From Paracidovorax wautersii (lineage in GTDB: Bacteria > Pseudomonadota > Gammaproteobacteria > Burkholderiales > Burkholderiaceae_C), in contig NZ_FONX01000001.1 of NCBI RefSeq assembly GCF_900113035.1, positions 1 through 64,000 of the forward strand: a DNA stretch of 64,000 nucleotides, read 5' to 3'. This document shows, one piece after another, positions 24,530 through 32,536 of the stretch. Below the pieces are notes generated by a model. The model saw nothing but the letters and a program-made list of their open reading frames with translations. It had not been told where the DNA came from and made no database searches. A program made the position numbers and the translations under genes. Numbering within the stretch: the first letter of the stretch is position 1; every line of letters starts with the position of its first letter.

Positions 24530-25941
24530 GCTGTGGCTCCTCGTGCCGGCGTGGCGGGTTCTGCGGCCGGCGCGTCCAGCCAGTCATAGCCCGTGGCGAC
24601 GGCTTCGCGCGGCACCAGGCATGAGACGGTGCCCAGCCGTGGGCGCATGGCCGTACGCACCCCGCCGCCGCCGGCCGGGCCACAGCAGTAGAGCGCCGTC
24701 ACTTCGCGCACCAGGCGCTGGGCAGTCGCGTGGTCGCGGTGCTGCCAGGCCACGCGCAGGCGCACGTCGCGGGCGTCGCCGCCGGGCGCCTGCGCTCCCG
24801 AGCCGTCGAACCACTGGCTGGCGTCGTCGCCGAACACGCTGGCCACGCCGATGAGGTCGATGCGCAGGGACGCCACGCCTGCCAGCCGGGCGCGCAGCAC
24901 TTCGCCCGCCAGCCGGGCCCGGGCCCCGGCGCGCGGGCCGGCATAGGAGATCTCGCCTTCGGCGAACCAGCCGGCCTCGAAGCAGACATTCACCTTGAGG
25001 TGGTCCGGCCGCGCGTGGCCCCGCACGCCGCTGAGGCGCACGCTGTCCGGCCCCGTCTGCGCGACGCGGGCCTGCGTGATGTCGGCCACCACGTCGGGCG
25101 TGAGGTAGGCGGCCGGGTCGTGCAGTTCGTAGAGCAACTGCTCCTTGACCGTGCGCTCGTCGATGCGCCCGCCGGTGCCGGGCGGCTTGGTGATCGTGCA
25201 GTGGCCGTCGGCTTCGATGCGGGCGATGGGGTAGCCCAGATGGGCCAGGTCCGGCACCTCCTTGTAGCCCGGATCGGCGAAATAGCCGCCCGTGACCTGC
25301 GCGCCGCATTCCAGCAGATGCCCGGCCATGGTGGCGCGGGCCAGGCGGTCCCAGTCGTCCACCGCCCAGCCGAAATGCGCCAGCGCCGGCCCCAGCACCA
25401 GGGAGGGGTCGGCCACCCGCCCGCAGACCACCAAGTCGGCGCCTGCGCCCAGCGCATCGGCGATGGATTGCGCGCCGATGTAGGCATTGGCGCTCACGAT
25501 GGGCTCGTCCGGCAGGCCATCGCCCAGGGCCTGCCGCAGCAGTTCGCGATGCGCGGGGCCGCTCAGGTCGTCGCCCTGGACGATCGCGATGCGCGGGACG
25601 CGGGTGCCGAGCTCCTGCGCCAGCTCGCGGATGCGCCGGGCCGCGCTCAGCGGATTGGCCGCGCCGAAGTTACTCACGATGCGCACGCCGTGCGCCAGGC
25701 ACTGCGCCAGCACCGGGCGCAGCAGCTCGTCCAGAAGCGGCTCATAGCCGCCCTCGGGCTGGCTGCGGCGCGCCAGCTGGGCGAGCGCCAGCGTGCGTTC
25801 GGCCAGGGTTTCGAAGATCAGGACCGCGGGCAGGCCGCTGGCGATGAGCGCCTGCACGACCGGTGCAGCAGCGTCGGTGCGGTCGCCCGAAAAGCCGGCG
25901 GCGCAGCCGATGAGCAGGGGAGGAAGGTCGGCCGTGGACAT
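24526..25941 (-). CDS. AtuA-family (DUF1446) acyclic terpene utilization protein
   Basis: The 471-residue protein shows the family N-terminus LLIGCAAGFSGDRTDAA, followed by EPLLDELLRPVLAQCLAHGVRIVSNFGAANP and VSANAYIGAQSIADALGAGADLVVCGRVADPSLVLGP. It is probably a soluble catabolic enzyme or enzyme subunit acting on branched acyl-CoA or hydroxy-acid substrates. The family name comes from citronellol/geraniol degradation in Pseudomonas, but here no other atu genes are near. It is first in the atuA-atuA-C-bug operon and is divergent from a LysR regulator across a 156-bp gap containing a LysR-type palindrome. Confidence 0.92.
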   Translation of the reverse strand: MSTADLPPLLIGCAAGFSGDRTDAAAPVVQALIASGLPAVLIFETLAERTLALAQLARRSQPEGGYEPLLDELLRPVLAQCLAHGVRIVSNFGAANPLSAARRIRELAQELGTRVPRIAIVQGDDLSGPAHRELLRQALGDGLPDEPIVSANAYIGAQSIADALGAGADLVVCGRVADPSLVLGPALAHFGWAVDDWDRLARATMAGHLLECGAQVTGGYFADPGYKEVPDLAHLGYPIARIEADGHCTITKPPGTGGRIDERTVKEQLLYELHDPAAYLTPDVVADITQARVAQTGPDSVRLSGVRGHARPDHLKVNVCFEAGWFAEGEISYAGPRAGARARLAGEVLRARLAGVASLRIDLIGVASVFGDDASQWFDGSGAQAPGGDARDVRLRVAWQHRDHATAQRLVREVTALYCCGPAGGGGVRTAMRPRLGTVSCLVPREAVATGYDWLDAPAAEPATPARGATA

Positions 25942-26054
25942 GCAGCTTCGGAAGGAGGAAAGGGGGTGGTTTCAAGGCGCCGTGGGGCGGGATCGCTCGC
26001 GCATGGAGCCACTGTAGGCAGGCGGCAGAACTTTGAGAAATCGATAATCACGAT

Positions 26055-26072
26055 GGATTCATCTGTGAATCC
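26055..26072. promoter_or_regulatory. LysR-type operator palindrome
   Basis: GGATTCATCTGTGAATCC is a perfect 7-bp inverted repeat around a 4-base centre and lies 26 bases before the LysR ATG in the divergent gap. Its position and dyad fit the autoregulatory recognition site of LysR proteins. It is followed by ATGAATTC, a possible secondary half-site. Confidence 0.6.
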
Positions 26073-26097
26073 GATGAATTCAAGCCAGGGAAATGCC

Positions 26098-27024
26098 ATG
26101 AACCTTTCCACCCGCCAGATCGATGCCTTTCTCGCGCTGGCCGCGCAGCGCAACTTCACGCGGGCGGCGGCGCAGTGCCACCTGTCGCAGCCGGCCTTCA
26201 GCGCGCTGGTGCGCTCGCTGGAAGACGGCCTGGGCCTGCGGCTCTTCGACCGCAGCACGCGCCATGTCGAACTCACGCCCGAGGGCGAGAACTTCATGGC
26301 CGCGGCCCGCCGCATCCGAGCCGAGGTGGACGCGGCCCTGGCCGGCGTGCGCGATGCGGCGACGCTGCAGCGCGGCCGCGTGGCGATCGCGCTGCTGCCC
26401 TCGCTGGCGGCAGGCTGGCTGCCGGAGGTGCTGGCCCGCTACCGCGCCCAGCACCCGGGCATCGAGCTGGACATCGCCGACGTGCTCTCCGAACCCTGCA
26501 TCGAACGCGTGGCGGCCGGGGCTGCGGACTTCGCCCTGGCCGCCATCCGCGCCGACACGCCCGAGCTGTGCGCGGAGCCCTTCTGCACCGACGGCTTCCA
26601 CCTGGTCTGCCGCAGCGACCACCCACTGGCCGCCGGCATCGGGCGAAGCGGACGAAGCGCACGCACACACAGCGCCGCAGTGCTCACGCCGGCCGACCTG
26701 GCAGCCTGGCCCTTCGTGCATCTGGCGCGCCACAGCAGCGTGCGGCAGTACCTGGAAGCCGCCTTCCATCCGCAGGCCATGCGCACGCTGATGGAAGTCG
26801 AGCAGCTCGCCACCGTGATGGGCATGGTGCGCGCGGGCCTGGGCATCAGCGTGGTGCCCACCCTGGCCCTCTTCCACTTCGAGCAGCCCGGCCTGGTCAC
26901 CCGGCCGCTGGCGCTGCCCGGCCTCACCCGCCAGATCTACCTCGTGCGGCGGCGCGACCGGGGCCTCTCGCCGGCCGCGCAGGCGCTCTATGCGCAGGTG
27001 ATGGAGCAGCGTCCGCAGGGCTGA
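26098..27024 (+). CDS. LysR-family transcriptional regulator
   Basis: This is a 308-residue regulator with the N-terminal winged helix (STRQIDAFLALAAQRNFTRAAAQCHLSQPAFSALVRSLEDGLGLRLFDRSTRHVELT) and a C-terminal substrate-binding domain of two alpha/beta lobes (from about 92). The start at 26098 has AGGG eight bases upstream. The frame is open far upstream through the antisense of atuA, which is a shadow. Divergence from the atuA operon and the palindrome in between suggest it controls that operon in response to a catabolite. It is unlikely to regulate the downstream phoX gene. Confidence 0.95.
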   Translation: MNLSTRQIDAFLALAAQRNFTRAAAQCHLSQPAFSALVRSLEDGLGLRLFDRSTRHVELTPEGENFMAAARRIRAEVDAALAGVRDAATLQRGRVAIALLPSLAAGWLPEVLARYRAQHPGIELDIADVLSEPCIERVAAGAADFALAAIRADTPELCAEPFCTDGFHLVCRSDHPLAAGIGRSGRSARTHSAAVLTPADLAAWPFVHLARHSSVRQYLEAAFHPQAMRTLMEVEQLATVMGMVRAGLGISVVPTLALFHFEQPGLVTRPLALPGLTRQIYLVRRRDRGLSPAAQALYAQVMEQRPQG

Positions 27025-27185
27025 AGGCCACCGCAAAGAGGGACGCCGATCAGGGGTATGTGACACGTTTTTGTCATCGCCTGATTTCTAGACTGCCCAG
27101 CGCTTCCTGATCACTCGCCACTGCGGGCAGACCCTGCCCCGCACTGGCGCTGAGCATCACTTTGCATCCACTTCTAGAAGGCCCC

Positions 27186-29273
27186 ATGAGCAAATCCACG
27201 TCCGATTCCGCCGTCCGCAACATCAGCGCCAACGAGCCCTTCAGCGCCATCCTGGAAAAGTCCCTCTCGCGCCGCACGCTGGCGCGTGGCAGCCTGGGCG
27301 CGGCCCTCGCCGCCATGACCGGCGCCGCACTGAGCGCCTGCGGCGGCGGCGATGGCGACAGCCCCGCAGCCCAGCCCGGCACGGGTGGTGGCGGTGGCAC
27401 CGGCGGCGGCACGCCCGAAGCGCCCAAGCTGGCGCTGGGATTCCAGTCGCTGCCCACCTCCATGACCGACGCCTGCGTGGTGCCGGCCGGCTACGTCGCG
27501 CAGGTGCTGGGCGCCTGGGGCACGCCGTTCGACGACATCGCCCAGCCCTGGAGCCGCGACGGCAACAACACCTCCAACGACCTGCTGCACTCCACCGGCA
27601 TGCACCACGACGGCATGCACTACTTCCCGCTGCAGGGCTCGTCCACCGAAGGGCTGCTCGCCGTCAACCACGAATACATCGACGAGACCGCGCTGCACCC
27701 GGCCGGCCCCACGCAGGTGAACGGCAAGCGCCCGGCCGAAGAAGTGCGCAAGGAGATCAACGCCCACGGCGTGTCCATCCTGCACATCCGCCTGCAGTCG
27801 GGCCGCTGGTCCATCGTGAAGAACTCGCGCTACAACCGCCGCTTCACCGCCGCCACGCCGATGGCGCTGGCAGGCCCCGTGGGCGGCACGGCCTCGGTGC
27901 GCACGCCCTTCTCGCCCAACGGCCGGCAGACGCGCGGCACCAACAACAACTGCGGCAACGGCTTCACGCCCTGGGGCACCTACATCACGGCCGAAGAGAA
28001 CTGGGCCGCCTGCTTCGTCAACACCGGCACGCAGACGCGCGACCAGAAGCGCGTGGGCATCCAGGCCGCCAAGGGCCGCTACCTGTGGGAGACGGCCGCC
28101 GGCGACACGAGCGAGCAGATCGGTGAATTCGCCCGCTTCAACATCACCGCCACGGGCGCCGACGCCACGCAGGACTGGCGCAACGAGGCCAACGGCTTCG
28201 GCTACCTGGTGGAGATCGACCCCTACGACCCGAGCAGCATCGCCACCAAGCGCACCGCCATGGGCCGCTTCGCCCACGAAGGCTCGGCCTACGCGCCGCC
28301 CGTGGCCGGCAAGCCGCTGTCGTTCTACAGCGGCGACGACTCGCGCTTCGAGTACCTCTACAAGTTCGTCTCCACCGCCGTGTGGGACCCCAAGGACGCC
28401 GACCGCACCGACCGCCTGGCCGTGGGCGCCAAGTACCTGGACCAGGGCACGCTGTACGTGGCGCGCTTCGACGCCAGCGGCAAGGGCGAATGGCTGGCGC
28501 TGGCCGAAGGCACCAAGAACGCCGCCGGCCGCACGCTGAAGGAAGAGTTCGGCAGCATCGACCAGATCCTGCTGAACACGCGCGGTGCCGCCGACTTCGT
28601 GGGCGCCACGCCCATGGACCGCCCCGAGTGGACCGCCGCCCACCCCACCAGCGGCGAGGTGTACGTCACGCTCACCAACAACACCTCGCGCAACGCCTCG
28701 CGCGGCACCAACCCGGCCAACCCGCGCCTGAACAACGTCAACGGCCACATCGTGCGCTGGCGCGACCAGGCGGACAGCAACGTCTTCCAGTGGGAAATCT
28801 TCGTCTTTGGCTCCGACGCCGGCGCCGACGCGGACACCAACCGCTCGGGCCTGACCGCGCTCAACCAGCTGGCCAGCCCGGACGGCCTGAGCTTCGACGG
28901 CCGCGGCATCCTCTGGGTGCAGACGGACAACGGCATCGACGGCGGCCGCAACAACGCGGTGGCCAAGTCCACCAACGACCAGATGCTGGCCGTGATCCCG
29001 CCCTCGATGCCGGCCACGCCCGGCAGCGGCCCGGTGATCAACAACGGCAACCAGGGCGACCTGCGCCGCTTCTTCGTCGGCCCCAACGAGGCCGAGATCA
29101 CCGGCTTCGCCTTCACGCCCGACTACAAGACCATCTTCCTGAACGTGCAGCACCCGGTGAACTGGCCCGCCTACGACAGCGAAGACGCGACCGCAGCGCC
29201 CTCGGGCAAAGTGCGACCGCGCTCCTCCACCGTGGTCATCCAGCGCAAGGACGGCGGCGCCATCGGCGTCTGA
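27186..29273 (+). CDS. phoX: PhoX-family alkaline phosphatase, Tat-exported
   Basis: PhoX enzymes are Ca/Fe-dependent monomeric phosphatases exported folded by the Tat system. The 695-residue protein carries a twin-arginine signal SLSRRTLARGSLGA near 28-41, followed by a hydrophobic stretch and SACGGG, and then a Gly-rich linker. Family blocks are LLAVNHEYIDE, GNNxxCGNGFTPWGTYITAEENW-type (here NNNCGNGFTPWGTYITAEEN), YKFVSTAVWDP, PEWTAAHPTSGEVYVTLTNN and SPDGLSFDGRGILWVQTDNG. The cysteine after the signal could allow a lipoprotein fate. The gap upstream (27025-27185) holds a single TTTTTGTCAT, at best half a Pho box. A strong bidirectional terminator follows. Confidence 0.93.
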   Translation: MSKSTSDSAVRNISANEPFSAILEKSLSRRTLARGSLGAALAAMTGAALSACGGGDGDSPAAQPGTGGGGGTGGGTPEAPKLALGFQSLPTSMTDACVVPAGYVAQVLGAWGTPFDDIAQPWSRDGNNTSNDLLHSTGMHHDGMHYFPLQGSSTEGLLAVNHEYIDETALHPAGPTQVNGKRPAEEVRKEINAHGVSILHIRLQSGRWSIVKNSRYNRRFTAATPMALAGPVGGTASVRTPFSPNGRQTRGTNNNCGNGFTPWGTYITAEENWAACFVNTGTQTRDQKRVGIQAAKGRYLWETAAGDTSEQIGEFARFNITATGADATQDWRNEANGFGYLVEIDPYDPSSIATKRTAMGRFAHEGSAYAPPVAGKPLSFYSGDDSRFEYLYKFVSTAVWDPKDADRTDRLAVGAKYLDQGTLYVARFDASGKGEWLALAEGTKNAAGRTLKEEFGSIDQILLNTRGAADFVGATPMDRPEWTAAHPTSGEVYVTLTNNTSRNASRGTNPANPRLNNVNGHIVRWRDQADSNVFQWEIFVFGSDAGADADTNRSGLTALNQLASPDGLSFDGRGILWVQTDNGIDGGRNNAVAKSTNDQMLAVIPPSMPATPGSGPVINNGNQGDLRRFFVGPNEAEITGFAFTPDYKTIFLNVQHPVNWPAYDSEDATAAPSGKVRPRSSTVVIQRKDGGAIGV

Positions 29274-29360
29274 CGAAAGCGGGATCGCACCGCTCGCGCC
29301 CGCCCCTCGGCGGCAAGCGGTGCGGTTCGATCTGTGCCCCAAAGGGCATCCGCTATTAAA

Positions 29361-29405
29361 AAAAGAGCGCGCAGCCCTTGATCTGCAAGGGCTACGCGCT
29401 CTTTT
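29361..29405. terminator. Bidirectional terminator between phoX and the dehalogenase-like gene
   Basis: AGAGCGCGCAGCCCTTG pairs with CAAGGGCTACGCGCTCT (one mismatch) over a five-base loop, with an A run before and a T run after. It serves both convergent genes. The preceding CTATTAAA suggests it derives from the Comamonadaceae short repeat. Confidence 0.85.
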
Positions 29406-29419
29406 CAATGGAAAAACCG

Positions 29420-30349
29420 TCAGGCAGCGGCGGGCGCGTCTTCCAGGCCTTCCTGCAGGAAGGGCAGCACGGCGGCCAGCAAGGCATCGGGCGCCTCCTC
29501 GGCCACGTAATGGCCGCAGGGCAGCGACATGCCGCGCACGTCGTTCGCCACGCGGCGCCATTCGGCCAGGGCGTCGAAGCAGCGCTCGATCACGCCGTCG
29601 CGCCCCCAGAGCACCATCAGCGGCATCTCCAGCCGGCGGCCCGCATCGCGGTCGGCGCGGTCGTGCTCCAGATCGATGCCGGCGGCGGCGCGGTAGTCCT
29701 CGCACAGGCCGTGGGCTGCGCCCGGCAGCGACAGGCAGCGCACGTATTCGGCCATGGCCCGCGGGTCGAACGGCGCCAGCCCCGCGCTGCGCCCGCCCAT
29801 CACGTCGCGCAGATAGGCGGCGGGGTCGGCTTCGAGCAGCCGCTCGGGCAGCGGCTGGCGCTGGATCAGGAAGAACCAGTGCCAGTAGGCGCGGGCGAAG
29901 CGCTCGTCGGTCTGCTCGTACATGGCCAGCGTGGGCGCGATGTCCAGCAGCGCCAGGCGGCGCACCGCCTGCGGGTGGTCGGCCGCCAGCCGGTGGGCCA
30001 CGCGGGCGCCCCGGTCGTGGGCCAGCACGGCAAAGCGCTCGTGGCCCAGCGCGCGCATCACGGCCAGCATGTCGGCGGCCATGGTGCGCTTGCTGTAGTT
30101 GGCGTGGTCGGCCTCGCCCGCGGGCTTGGAGGAATCGCCATAGCCGCGCAGATCGGCCAGCACCAGGGTGAAGTGGCGTGCCAGCGTGGGCGCGACCTTG
30201 TGCCAGATGGCGTGCGTCTGCGGGTGGCCGTGCAGCACCAGCAAGGCCGGGCCGCTGCCGCCCACGGCGGCGTGGATCTGCACGCCAGGGGCGACCGTGA
30301 GGTCGTGCGCGGCAAAGCCGGGGAACAGGGCATCGTTCTCGGAAGGCAT
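29420..30349 (-). CDS. Alpha/beta hydrolase, haloacetate dehalogenase type
   Basis: The 309-residue enzyme matches the fluoroacetate/haloacetate dehalogenase family. The start at 30349 has AAGGAG upstream. All signature residues are visible: HGHPQTHAIWHKVAP (oxyanion region), nucleophile Asp112 in HDRGAR with Arg113 and Arg116, which bind the substrate carboxylate, Asp136 in LLDIAPT, the halide pocket His157-Trp158 in YWHWFF plus Tyr219 in CEDYR, and His280 in CGHYVAEE. From memory, His157/Trp158/Tyr219/His280 have close counterparts in characterised fluoroacetate dehalogenases. Related epoxide hydrolases lack the paired arginines and the HW halide pair. Cytosolic. It is convergent with phoX and divergent from the FlxA-like gene. 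Confidence 0.85.
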   Translation of the reverse strand: MPSENDALFPGFAAHDLTVAPGVQIHAAVGGSGPALLVLHGHPQTHAIWHKVAPTLARHFTLVLADLRGYGDSSKPAGEADHANYSKRTMAADMLAVMRALGHERFAVLAHDRGARVAHRLAADHPQAVRRLALLDIAPTLAMYEQTDERFARAYWHWFFLIQRQPLPERLLEADPAAYLRDVMGGRSAGLAPFDPRAMAEYVRCLSLPGAAHGLCEDYRAAAGIDLEHDRADRDAGRRLEMPLMVLWGRDGVIERCFDALAEWRRVANDVRGMSLPCGHYVAEEAPDALLAAVLPFLQEGLEDAPAAA

Positions 30350-30457
30350 GGGTCTCCTTGGGGGACTATTCGGGCAGGCGATGGCGGATCTTGCCACCTG
30401 GCGGCACGGGGCGCGGCCTGGGCTTCAGTCGCCAGGCCGGACGCCGATAATGCCGGC

Positions 30458-30841
30458 ATGCAAATATCCCGCACTTCCTCCACCGCAGCCGTCGCGCCGG
30501 CGTCCAAGGGCGGAGCCTCCGGCGGCTCCAGCGACACCGCCGCGCTGCAAAAGCAGTTGAGCGACCTGACGGAAGAACTCAAGCAGACCAGCAGCGACAC
30601 CACCATGAACGCCAAGGCGCGCGAGCAGAAGACGCGCCTGCTGCAGGCGCAGATCCAGGCGGTGCAGGCGCAGATCGCGGCGGTCCAGCGGCAGCAGCAA
30701 CAGGAACAGATCGAACGCCAGCAGCAGAACGCCGGCACGAACGACACCGCCGCCGCAGCGGCCAAGGACGGCCAGGCCGCCAGCAAGAAAGCAGCCGCAG
30801 CCGCCCAGGGCCTGGGCGCGAACGTCGATACCTACGCCTGA
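30458..30841 (+). CDS. FlxA-like small coiled-coil protein
   Basis: This 127-residue polar protein has a Ser/Ala/Gly N-terminus and then a long helix (ALQKQLSDLTEELKQTSSDT, followed by RLLQAQIQAVQAQIAAVQRQ and QQQ-rich sequence). The pattern matches FlxA-like proteins (ISRxxS...LQKQLxxLTEELK). The C-terminus is Ala/Lys-rich and ends VDTYA. No signal peptide is visible. Its role is unknown; FlxA in E. coli is a sigma-28-dependent gene, but no flagellar genes are present here. The open frame extends far upstream antisense to the dehalogenase-like gene, which is a shadow. It is convergent with yejF, with only 6 bases between the stops. Confidence 0.8.
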   Translation: MQISRTSSTAAVAPASKGGASGGSSDTAALQKQLSDLTEELKQTSSDTTMNAKAREQKTRLLQAQIQAVQAQIAAVQRQQQQEQIERQQQNAGTNDTAAAAAKDGQAASKKAAAAAQGLGANVDTYA

Positions 30842-30847
30842 GCCTTT

Positions 30848-32536
30848 TCAGCCCGCCGCTGCGGCCCCGGGCTCCAGTCCTGCCGCCGTGACGAGCTTGC
30901 GCGTGTAGGGGTGCTGCGGCGCATCCAGCACCTGCGCGACCGGGCCGGCTTCCAGCACACGGCCCTCCTGCATCACCATCACCTCATGCGCCATGGCGCG
31001 GATCACGGCCACGTCGTGCGTGATGAGCAGGTAGGACAGGCCCCGCTCCTTCTGCAGCCGCTGCAGCAGCGCCAGCACCTGCTGCTGGATGGTGACGTCG
31101 AGCGCGCTGGTGGGCTCGTCCAGCACCAGCAGCTGCGGCTGCACGATGAGGGCGCGGGCGATGGCCAGGCGCTGGCGCTGGCCGCCCGAGAATTCATGCG
31201 GATAGCGCGCCAGCAGGCCGGGGAACTGCGCCTCGCCCAGGCCCACGTCGGCCAGCGCGGCCTGCACGCGGGCGCGGCGTTCGGGCAGCGGCAGGCCGGG
31301 TTCGTGCACGTGCAGGCCCTCGCCCACGATCTCTTCCACCGTGAGGCGCGGCGAGAGCGACGAGAACGGGTCCTGGAACACCACCTGCACGCGGCGGCGC
31401 AGCGCCTGGTTGGCCGGCGTGTTGCGCTGCGCCGGCAGCTGCCAGCCCTGCCCTTCAATGGCCAGGCGCCCCTGGTGCGGCAAGAGACCCAACAGGGCCT
31501 GCGCCAGCGTGGACTTGCCCGAGCCCGATTCGCCCACCACGCCCAGGGTGCAGCCCGGCGCCAGGCGGAAATCCGCCCCCTGCACGGCCACGAACTCGCC
31601 GCGCCGGAACCAGCCGCGCAGGCCCGGCAGCGGCGTGGCATAGGCCACGCGCAGGCCCTGCGCCTCCGCGGCCGGCACGGCGCCGGCAGGCGCGGGGGAT
31701 TCGTCCACATCGCGCACCGGCACGCTGCCGATCAGGCGCCGGGTGTAGGCGTGGCGCGGCGCATCGAACACCTCGGCGACGGCGCCCTCTTCCACCAGCG
31801 TGCCGTGCTCCATCACCGCCACGCGGTCGGCAAAGCGGCGCACGAGGTTCAGGTCGTGCGTGATCAGCAGCACCGCCATGCCGGTCTGCCGCTGCAGGTC
31901 GGACAGCAGATCGAGGATCTGGCCGCGCAGCGTCACGTCCAGCGCGGTGGTGGGCTCGTCGGCCAGCAGCAGGCGCGGCCGGCTGGCGAGAGCCATGGCG
32001 ATCATGGCGCGCTGGCGCTGCCCGCCCGAGAGCTGGTGCGGAAAGGAGCGTGCGCGCCGCGCCGGATCGGGAATGCCGGTACTCGCTATCAACTCGATAG
32101 CTGCCTGCGCTGATTGGGCGCGGGTCAGCGCCTGTTTCAGCTCCAACACTTCGGCCACCTGGTCGCCCACGGCCATGAGCGGGTTCAGTGCCGTCATGGG
32201 TTCCTGGAACACCATGGCGATGTCGCCGCCGCGCACGCCGCGCAGCTCGCGCTCCGTGAGAGCCAGCAGGTCGCGCCCGCCCATCAGGGCCCGGCCGCCG
32301 ACTTCGGCCTCGCCCGCCAGCCGCAGCAGCGACAGCGCGGTGATGGTCTTGCCCGAGCCCGATTCGCCCACCAGGGCCAGCTTCTCGCCCGCGCCGATGT
32401 GAAAGCTCACGCCATGCACGACCTCCTTGGCGCCGAAGCGCACACGCAGGTCCTGCACGCGCAGCAGCGGCTCGGCGGAACCGGGCGCGGCCTGCGCCGC
32501 AGCGGGGGTGTGCGGGTCGTCGGTCGTCGTCGTCAT
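30848..32536 (-). CDS. yejF: Peptide ABC transporter ATP-binding protein YejF (two ATPase domains)
   Basis: This 562-residue protein fuses two ABC ATPases that power uptake through YejB/YejE. Each half has its own Walker A (GESGSGKT in both), signature (LSGGQRQRAMIA and FSGGQRQRLAIA) and Walker B (LLLADEPTTALDVT and LLVLDEPTSALDVT). The start at 32536 overlaps the yejE stop by 4 bases (ATGA); the open frame upstream is a shadow. The family imports oligopeptides and, in E. coli, microcin C. The stretch encoding AQSAQAAIELIAST (about 32085-32135) coincides with a Comamonadaceae-type repeat sequence inside the gene. Confidence 0.95.
   Translation of the reverse strand: MTTTTDDPHTPAAAQAAPGSAEPLLRVQDLRVRFGAKEVVHGVSFHIGAGEKLALVGESGSGKTITALSLLRLAGEAEVGGRALMGGRDLLALTERELRGVRGGDIAMVFQEPMTALNPLMAVGDQVAEVLELKQALTRAQSAQAAIELIASTGIPDPARRARSFPHQLSGGQRQRAMIAMALASRPRLLLADEPTTALDVTLRGQILDLLSDLQRQTGMAVLLITHDLNLVRRFADRVAVMEHGTLVEEGAVAEVFDAPRHAYTRRLIGSVPVRDVDESPAPAGAVPAAEAQGLRVAYATPLPGLRGWFRRGEFVAVQGADFRLAPGCTLGVVGESGSGKSTLAQALLGLLPHQGRLAIEGQGWQLPAQRNTPANQALRRRVQVVFQDPFSSLSPRLTVEEIVGEGLHVHEPGLPLPERRARVQAALADVGLGEAQFPGLLARYPHEFSGGQRQRLAIARALIVQPQLLVLDEPTSALDVTIQQQVLALLQRLQKERGLSYLLITHDVAVIRAMAHEVMVMQEGRVLEAGPVAQVLDAPQHPYTRKLVTAAGLEPGAAAAG
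32085..32135. repeat. Comamonadaceae-type repeat sequence inside yejF
   Basis: CTATCAACTCGATAGCTGCC and the following TGCGC match the intergenic repeat copy at 42719 at about 21 of 25 positions, including both half-sites of the small dyad. The reading frame passes through it without interruption between the first Walker A and the first LSGGQ signature. Confidence 0.5.

Noticed and set aside
27053-27085. Pho box upstream of phoX
   Set aside because: Only one TTTTTGTCAT half-site is visible. The TGACA...TGTCA arrangement is inverted, not the direct repeat a Pho box requires.
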